Below are positions 56,476 to 64,000 of a stretch of 64,000 nucleotides of DNA, one piece after another. Position 1 is the first letter of the stretch. Each line of letters starts with the position of its first letter. The translations under genes and the position numbers were made by a program. This DNA comes from Amoebidium appalachense (Eukaryota > Ichthyosporea). The notes under the pieces are model-generated. The model did not search any database, was not told where the DNA came from, and was given only the letters and a program-made list of their open reading frames with translations. The stretch spans positions 6,448,001-6,512,000 of the forward strand of contig CAVNZM010000002.1 of the NCBI GenBank assembly GCA_963693365.1. Direction: 5' to 3'.

Positions 56476-56547
<72 letters not shown>

Positions 56548-57392
56548 TGTGTGTGCACGTGCGCGACGATGTGTGTTAGTGTGTGTGCGCGCGTGTGTGC
56601 GCGCGTGTGTGTGCGTGTGTGTGTGAATAAGGCGGGACTGGTTCTTGAACCTCCGGTGGTCTTATACAGCAAGGAGCGTGAAGGGGACTCGCAGTAAAGG
56701 CATTTTTGAATTAAATTATTGAAATGGGGGGGTGGGCAGTAGTTAGTATTGAGGTCCCCCCTAGTGGTGGGTCCCCCCTCACCCCCCCCCCCCCCCCGGG
56801 GGGGACCCACCTGCTCGAGGGGGTGGGGGGGGTCCCCACCCCCTTCCCCCCTCCGGGGGGACCCACCTCTTTGATGGGGTGGTGCCCCCCCCCCCCCCCT
56901 TCCCCCCCCCCCCCCCCCCCCCCCTCCCTCCCCCCGCGGGGAATCCAACGGGACCCTCCGCGCCGGCCGCAGCTGTGTACCCTCTCAAGTTCTGTGAGGT
57001 TCGCCTCCCCCCCCCCCCCCCCCCCCTCTCCCCTCCCCCCCTCATCCACCACCATCCCCAACATTAAGTTTGTGCTAAGTCTTCTTCCCTTCCTTTCAAC
57101 CAAGGCCTCGACAAAGTTAGGGCAAATCTATCATGCACAACATGTCACTGGGAGTGTTCGTCTGCAATTTTTGTGCGGTGTAGACGTGGGACCGTGTGTG
57201 TATGTTGAGGTCGTTAAGGTGGGTGGGCATTCGGCACTGCTAATCACTGTGGTGGCCTGAAAGTGTGCAAGTAAACGTCGTGCCACATGTGCAAGCTGTG
57301 TGGACGCAATGCGCTTAGAATGTGCAAAATTACATGGCATTTCACGTGTGTGCAAGAGAAGAGGGTGTGTGCACACGTGTGGGTGTCACTGT

Positions 57393-57424
<32 letters not shown>

Positions 57425-57430
57425 CTACCC

Positions 57431-57502
57431 AAATAAGACTAATATATATTAGTATGTATATTGGACAAATAAGACTAATATATAATAGTATGTATATTGG
57501 AC
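57431..57502. repeat. Tandem duplication, 2 x 36 bp
   Basis: aaataagactaatatata-type unit repeated head to tail (57431-57466, 57467-57502) with one visible difference. Confidence 0.92.
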
Positions 57503-57937
57503 ACCAACTTGAAAAAATATTGGCATCGGCACCTTCTCTACATGCACTAATCGGTATCAATTATCAGGCCCTGGGTCAAATTGGACCTGCTTACTAGCTA
57601 GGCATCCCCCCCCCCCCTCTCCCTCCCTCCCTCCCCCCGGAACGACTGCTGGCCCGTGGGAGCCTCCCCTCTCAACACCCCTTAAGATCTCATACGGAGA
57701 CCGAAATGACTGGTTGCTCATGACCACTGATTTTCTCGACATTTTACAGTAAAGCACCCGTGCGCACGCAGGCACACACACGTGCGCGCACGCTCTACAA
57801 TACGCTCATGATCACAGACTGCCGTAGGATAATATGCTATTCTCTGTATAATGACGTGCGCGCGCACACGTGGCACACATTCTGAATTCCTTTTCCCCTC
57901 TAGATCTCTAACTGCTTCCCCTTATTCCCCCCCCCCC

Positions 57938-57968
<31 letters not shown>

Positions 57969-59047
57969 CACCACCACCACCACCACCACCTCCACCACCA
58001 CCACCATCAGGACCACCACCGCGACCTCTTTTTCGCTCTTTATCTACCCCCTTTCCCCCCCTCCCCTCCCCCGGTTATTTGTCTGACGCAATTTCATTCA
58101 TGCATCATGCGCCATCATGCATGCTCATCATTTCCAATTGAACAACCGTTCACACACACACAGACACATTATCTATGGCAATTCAGGCACAAATGCCACG
58201 GAAGGCACATGCGCGCGTGCAGATTTGTGCCAGAGAATTTGGAATCTCTCTCAATCACTGACACACACACACACACAACACACACACACATATGCACACA
58301 AACGCACACACAGGCAAAGAGGCACTGAGACACACATGCACATGCCCCTTCCCCAGCCAGCGGAGGGGTGGTGGGTCCCCACCCCCCGGAGTCTCCCCCC
58401 CCCTCCCCTCTGGGAGGGGGGAACCCACCCCTTCGGGGGGAAGGTGGGTCCCCCCCCCCCCCCCCCCCCCCCCAACCTTACTACTACCCCCCTCCCCGTT
58501 TCAGAATCAAAAAAGCCTAAAAGAAGGCTTTCCGGTCTCATATTCCACTTCCTTATTAGATCGTTTAAGTTTGCTCTTTCGGTGTATGTGTGGGGTCACA
58601 GTGTGCACGCACACATACATGTGTGTGTGGTGATGGTGCTATCGTTGTGAGAGGAGGTGGGCAATTGCTATAATGAAGGGCTAAAGGGCAAAAGGGGGTT
58701 ACGAGGTGTAAGTGTGTGTATGTGGGTGCGTGGGTGTGTGTGGTTAAAGGGGGGGAAGAGGGAGGAAAGGATTGAGAAAGGGGATAGAGAAGACAAACCA
58801 CAGAAAAGGGTACTGGAGACAGATAAGAGTTGCTGATGGATAGGGAAGATGATTCAATGTGGAATGAAGGGATTCCGGACGGGATGGAAGGAAGGGGTGG
58901 GGGGGAGAGGGGGGAGTTGAATAGACCTGGGGTGAGAGCCGACAGGGAACCTAAGTGAAGCCTTAGGTCGTGCCGGTATTTGCATACGTGTGGAGGTGAT
59001 GTTTGGGTGATACACACAGGCGCGCGCACACATACACACACACGCAC

Positions 59048-59098
<51 letters not shown>

Positions 59099-59639
59099 GT
59101 GACATATGCACACACACGTGCGCACACACACACACGCACGCACATACACACACACACAGAGAAGCCGTGGTATCAACCCCCACTCCCCCTCCCCCCCCCC
59201 AAGCCCACACACCCACACACTGTGACATTGTGATATGTACGCCCTGCTAGCTGACATGTACACCCATTCACTCATACACTTCACATGTGGACCGATGGTT
59301 GTGCAGACAAAAGCAGGCAGTTACAAGTACCCAGGAACACAGGCGCACAGCCTGAATCGATTCGCTATATCCATTATACCAAGCCTTGCTATCGTGTGTG
59401 TGTGTGTTTGTATGTGGGTGGGTGGGTGTGGGTTACAGTGGTGCACGTGTGTGCCTGAACATGTGTGTGGTTCTGTCATATTACACGCCTTTTAAGGCAC
59501 CGAGCTCGAGGTATAACCAGGTCCTGCCCCGAAAGGCACGCTCTCTTTACCAACATTACAGGCTGCTTTATGTGGGTGGGTTTGGTGTTTAGATATTAGA
59601 TAGAGAGAGAGGTAAATAGAGTGAGAAGGACAGGGGTCG

Positions 59640-60540
<901 letters not shown>

Positions 60541-60873
60541 GATGGCAACCTGGTCTGAAGAGAGAGTCTGTGTAGAATGTCAGGATGTGTGCTCTATAAG
60601 TGACGGTATGTGAACGCGTGTGTGTGTAACCGTATGGTTGCGAATGAATGTTGGTGGGCCACGATGGCCAAGAGTATGCCCTGCATGAAAATATACACAC
60701 TTATATATATGTCATATACGGCGTGTGTGTGCATGTGCGTGTGCACGACGTTTAGGAGCAAGCGCGTCTCTGTTTGTATTTGGGTTGTGGGTTTACACAC
60801 ATACACACAGTTACACACATGCTGTGTGCTGTTGCCGTGTGTTTTGTATGCGTTTTTTTGCCTTTGTGTGAAC

Positions 60874-60959
<86 letters not shown>

Positions 60960-61300
60960 GTGCGTGTGTGTGTGTGTGTGTCTGTGTGTCTGTGTGTGTT
61001 TGTGTGTGTGTGCTACGGTGACACTGTGTGTGTGTGAGTGGTGTGAGAATGTGGTGTGCGTGTGCATGTTTGTCACGGTGTGTGGGCACGTGTGTACGTG
61101 TGCGAGTGTGCGTTCATGAGTATTTTCCCTATTTTGTCACTTTTTCTTCTTACTGATAGTGTTGTCTATGGTGAAATATCCGCTTTTTGGCTTTTCGAGG
61201 TCGACTGCCCAGTGTAATACGATGCGTACGTGTATCCGCGTACCCACGTACATTTCCCTCGTCAGGATGGGCGGTATATGTGCTGACGGTGCGTACCTGG

Positions 61301-61411
61301 CCAATGAAACCGCAGACGTTGTTTTGATGCTCCAGAAACCAATCAAACGATTTGCGTTTATCAAGAGATTATTGATCTGATTGGATTACCTAAATATAAT
61401 AACCATATAAA
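61301..61411 (+). promoter_or_regulatory. Putative promoter of the truncated third receptor gene
   Basis: CCAAT boxes at 61301 and about 61339, then catataaag at 61404-61412. They lie about 420 bp before the start codon of the receptor remnant, so an untranslated leader of roughly 390 bp would be needed. Confidence 0.4.
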
Positions 61412-61828
61412 GCTACATTGTGATCCAGAAATGAAATTCTTTGGAACGTACCTCTTGAATTTTAGAATCTTGTTCGCTGACGTTCTGCGGTCACACGTGC
61501 ATGTAGCTTTTGTGTGGCCTGTGTTCGTGACAAAAAGTGCATCAGTCCTTACACCTGTATTTTTAGAAATCAGTGCATTGTCTTGTGGGGAATACAGTGA
61601 TTGTGTGGATTTGATACGAACTCAGCAGAAATTTTTACGCAAGTAGAACTGCTCAGTAGAGCTCGAGATAACGTGAAGGGTTTTATCGTTCACATACACG
61701 TATACCCAAACTAATTTGATTACACCATTTGCCAAGCTAAAGCTGATTTTTACCACAAAGCCTGGAACAAATCTCTTTTTTACAATTGCACAACGACTTC
61801 TCCACAGCCCAACATTAAAGCTCTCAAA

Positions 61829-62006
61829 ATGGGGTATTTTGGAAAGCCTCCCAGCTGGAAAGGCTGCACAAAAAATCTTCTGGTCAACTGTGCACTACTT
61901 CTGTCGTTACTTCTCGCTTGCTTCTGCCCACCTGTGGTCGCACAAAATGACCTTCACATCATTTCCCCCCGAGCCATCTCCAAGAAACCCGTGGTGAAAA
62001 TCACCC
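61829..62006 (+). pseudogene. First-exon fragment of a third class C GPCR paralogue
   Basis: Starts MGYFGKPPSWKGCTKN, then a hydrophobic leader (LLVNCALLLSLLLACF), then RAISKKPVVKITL. This matches the start of paralogue 2 (RRAISKKPVVKITL) and paralogue 1 (RAIVKKPVVKITL). Directly after KITL the sequence changes to element copy B, which adds a short foreign tail and a stop at 62084-62086. No further receptor exons are present before the window end. A broken gene of the same tandem family. Confidence 0.85.
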
Positions 62007-62095
62007 TCTATGAAAACTACTCCGGGACGTGTGTTGCCTCTAGGGGGACATCCCCTTGGACGAAAGTGAACCTGCAATGGTTGTAAACCACGGCA
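62007..62095 (-). repeat. Direct terminal repeat, copy B, left
   Basis: 89 bp from tctatgaaaac to accacggca, repeated at 62574-62662. Confidence 0.92.
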
Positions 62096-62573
62096 AGCCC
62101 CCAGTCATCAATTTATTGATCCGTGAGGTCCTTGTGCCCAAAAAACGGGGGAAGTCTTCGCCCCGTGAAAAAACAGCACGCATGTGTGGATCAATGGGGG
62201 TGAGTGTGGGTGTAGGTGGGTGGGTGAAAAGAAAATGTATAGCCGTAAGGGCTGTAGGTGCTCAACACAGAAGATGTGTTTGTAGCTTGCTGATCTGCTG
62301 AAAACTGTCTTGCTTATATACCTAAGCCTACCGACCTGAGCCAATTGAAAATCGTTCCAGTGATATGTGAATCTGAATCGAACCAATCAAAATCGGTCTA
62401 GCGATATGTGGAATCTGATGTTTTGATTAGCTAATAGGTGCCCGTGTGCGAGCGGCCAATCGCGAACTGCTAAAACACGAAACGAAGCCTACATGGTTAT
62501 GTCAATATCGAACACCCATCCTACGTGTTTACCCAGAAAAATATTTATGTCAATAAATTCCACAAATAAAACC

Positions 62574-62662
62574 TCTATGAAAACTACTCCGGGACGTGTG
62601 TTGCCTCTAGGGGGACATCCCCTTGGACGAAAGTGAACCTGCAATGGTTGTAAACCACGGCA
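62574..62662 (-). repeat. Direct terminal repeat, copy B, right
   Basis: Partner of 62007-62095. Confidence 0.92.
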
Positions 62663-62747
62663 CGAGAGCAGTATGCTTGCTCCAAAGGTTTCACTTAAGG
62701 ATAGAGGCAAATACACGTTTGTTAGTGGCAGCAATGGGGGCCGGCGA

Positions 62748-63990
62748 AGTCGAGTATAGATCAGGGAACAGTCGGATAATCATCTGCCAAGTTGTTGGAT
62801 CCTGGAGTCGTCGACCCCGGCCTCGGCCAGGGCTGTGGCCCCCCCAATTCGGAGGCTGTGGCCGGCAAACCGGGAGGGTGAGAGGCCCGCCCGGGAGAGG
62901 AGGGCACGGAAGTCGTCAGAGAAAACACCCTTGGTGTAGGGAATGCCACCGAGACTGAACAGGGGGTCGTCGAGACTGAACAGGGGGTCGTCTACCGAGA
63001 CTGAACAGGGGGTCGTCAGGTTAACCGGATGTCGTATCCAGGAACTGCCGGAGGAGATGGGCTGGGGAGAAGTGGGTGAGAGGCAGGGCAGCTAGAGTGA
63101 CGTTGACACTTAGGGCTGTACATCCATCTTGGAGGTTGGCAGGTGGAGGGTGGCATGGGACAAAGTACTGGTGGGGGTGTAGCTGAAGGTCACGTCCTTC
63201 CATTTCACGTGACGGGACGGGTCGAAGGAAGTCAGGGTCTTGGAGGTAAATTCCCACGAACGGAGGAGACCACAAAAACCGACGATGAGGGCCGTCCAAA
63301 GCCGGCGATTGGCTGAGGAGGCCTGGGTGGGGCACTGGCCATGGAGTAGGCCGAGGTGGGAGGGCAGGAGGGGTTCTCTGGGAGATGATCGGGGTCGGAT
63401 GTTGTGAGAAAAGCTGCCATCTGCCCACCCCTTGTAGGAACCAGGCGAGAGACTTGTTGTGGGGGTAGGGAGCCGGAAGTCCCATGTCGAGGTGGAGTCT
63501 GGTGATAGCCGAATTGTAGCCGGCCAAGGAAGAGGCCTGTATCCCTTGTTGGGCACACCAGGCAAGAAAGAGCTGCACAGTGTGTGGGGAGGCCGGGAGG
63601 TAGGACCCGGAGGAGGATGGCAGCCGAGATGCCACAAAAAATCGATGAACACTTTCTGCACCCGGGAGTAGAAGGCCCGAGAGTCGAGGTTGAGACTCAG
63701 GGCCTGGCACTCCTGCAGGGTAGTGGTGGCTCGAAGCAGCACGGCCGGAGCAAAGTGGGGGGCCAATCTGCCAGCGTTGCTCCGGAAGGGAAGATCGGGG
63801 GGGGGGGGGGGGAGGGGGGGGGGGTTGAGCCCAGGGGAAGGGAGAGGGCATGTGCCGGAAGGTAGCCTGCACGTCTGCCACTGCCATGTAGCAGCCGGGG
63901 CCTGCGTCGAGAATGAGCTGGGGTCCCGGGCTTGTTTTTTGTAGTAACGGCGCCGATGGGGGAGGATCGGAGGACCGGAAACTCAGCAAG
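62748..63990 (-). pseudogene. Decayed tyrosine recombinase of a DIRS-like or Crypton-like element
   Basis: Minus-strand pieces in order: a core-binding domain (HTVQLFLAWCAQQGIQ, then AGYNSAITRLH) near 63465-63580; the first catalytic Arg in VGFCGLLRSWEF near 63260; and the HxxR box in GHSLRIGGATALAE at about 62841-62863, followed by the tyrosine context SLIYTR near 62757. The reading frame changes at least twice, and the Trp codon expected after QQLGR is TGA (62780-62782). A tandem repeat splits the catalytic half. Upstream, MAVADVQATFRHMP near 63880 may be the end of a DIRS-type reverse transcriptase, but the window ends here. Confidence 0.72.
62950..63016. repeat. Three copies of a 21-bp tandem repeat
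   Basis: Unit cgagactgaacagggggtcg plus t, at 62950-62970, 62971-62991 and 62996-63016, the last after a 4-bp spacer. It sits inside the recombinase remnant. Confidence 0.93.
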
Positions 63991-64000
63991 GAATTGGTCC

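Larger units (their letters stand above)
62007..62670 (-). mobile_element. Small non-autonomous element with 89-bp direct repeats, copy B
   Basis: Inverted copy of 6600-7252, 664 bp, ending cgagagca. Terminal repeats lie at 62007-62095 and 62574-62662. The internal TATA-like box (62312-62320, reverse) and CCAAT-type boxes are retained. Unlike copy A, no long host duplication flanks it: receptor sequence on the left, recombinase remnant on the right. Confidence 0.78.

Overview
The window is nuclear DNA from an intron-rich eukaryote, most likely a free-living unicellular protist. Every intact gene is split by GT-AG introns, with two GC-AG introns as well. TAA, TAG and TGA all act as stops. Introns and intergenic DNA are full of long (CA)n/(TG)n, (CT)n/(AG)n and C/G homopolymers. 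I cannot name the lineage. Class C receptors with bacterial-type ectodomains, a CACHE-HAMP receptor and a Penelope-like element with its endonuclease at the N-terminal end fit a protist or alga better than an animal, plant or fungus.

Layout. (1) Before 85 to 18018, plus strand: one 21-exon gene that is incomplete at its 5' end. Its exons join in frame to give an extracellular CACHE-like sensor, one membrane helix, a HAMP-like linker and a complete inositol polyphosphate 5-phosphatase domain, followed by an unrecognised tail. It looks like a receptor that removes 5-phosphates from phosphoinositides, and I do not recall this architecture having been described. (2) One of its exons was hit by a 653-bp element flanked by a perfect 246-bp host duplication, which leaves an intact exon copy downstream. 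(3) 20118-23938: a five-exon gene of unknown function with an inverted-repeat (MITE-like) element in its last intron. (4) 27442-36474 and 40376-46085: two complete seven-exon paralogues with identical intron positions and phases. Each encodes a GABA-B-like class C seven-helix receptor with a solute-binding-protein-like ectodomain. (5) 47.0-49.25 kb: a decayed retroelement piece with RNase H and a zinc-binding motif. (6) 50262-56475: a nearly intact 6.2-kb Penelope-like element on the minus strand, with 410/408-bp direct terminal repeats. It lies between (TG)n tracts and carries an SR-rich ORF1 and a GIY-YIG/reverse transcriptase ORF2. (7) 61829-62006: first-exon remnant of a third receptor paralogue, cut by a second copy of the 653-bp element (664 bp here). 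(8) 62.7-64 kb: a decayed tyrosine recombinase, probably from a DIRS-like or Crypton-like element.

The intact genes suggest membrane sensing: one receptor linked to phosphoinositide turnover and a tandem family of G-protein-coupled receptors. The rest records repeated retroelement activity, in several places inside or next to these genes. All splice models were built by eye from consensus sites, phase agreement and family motifs. No database search was run.
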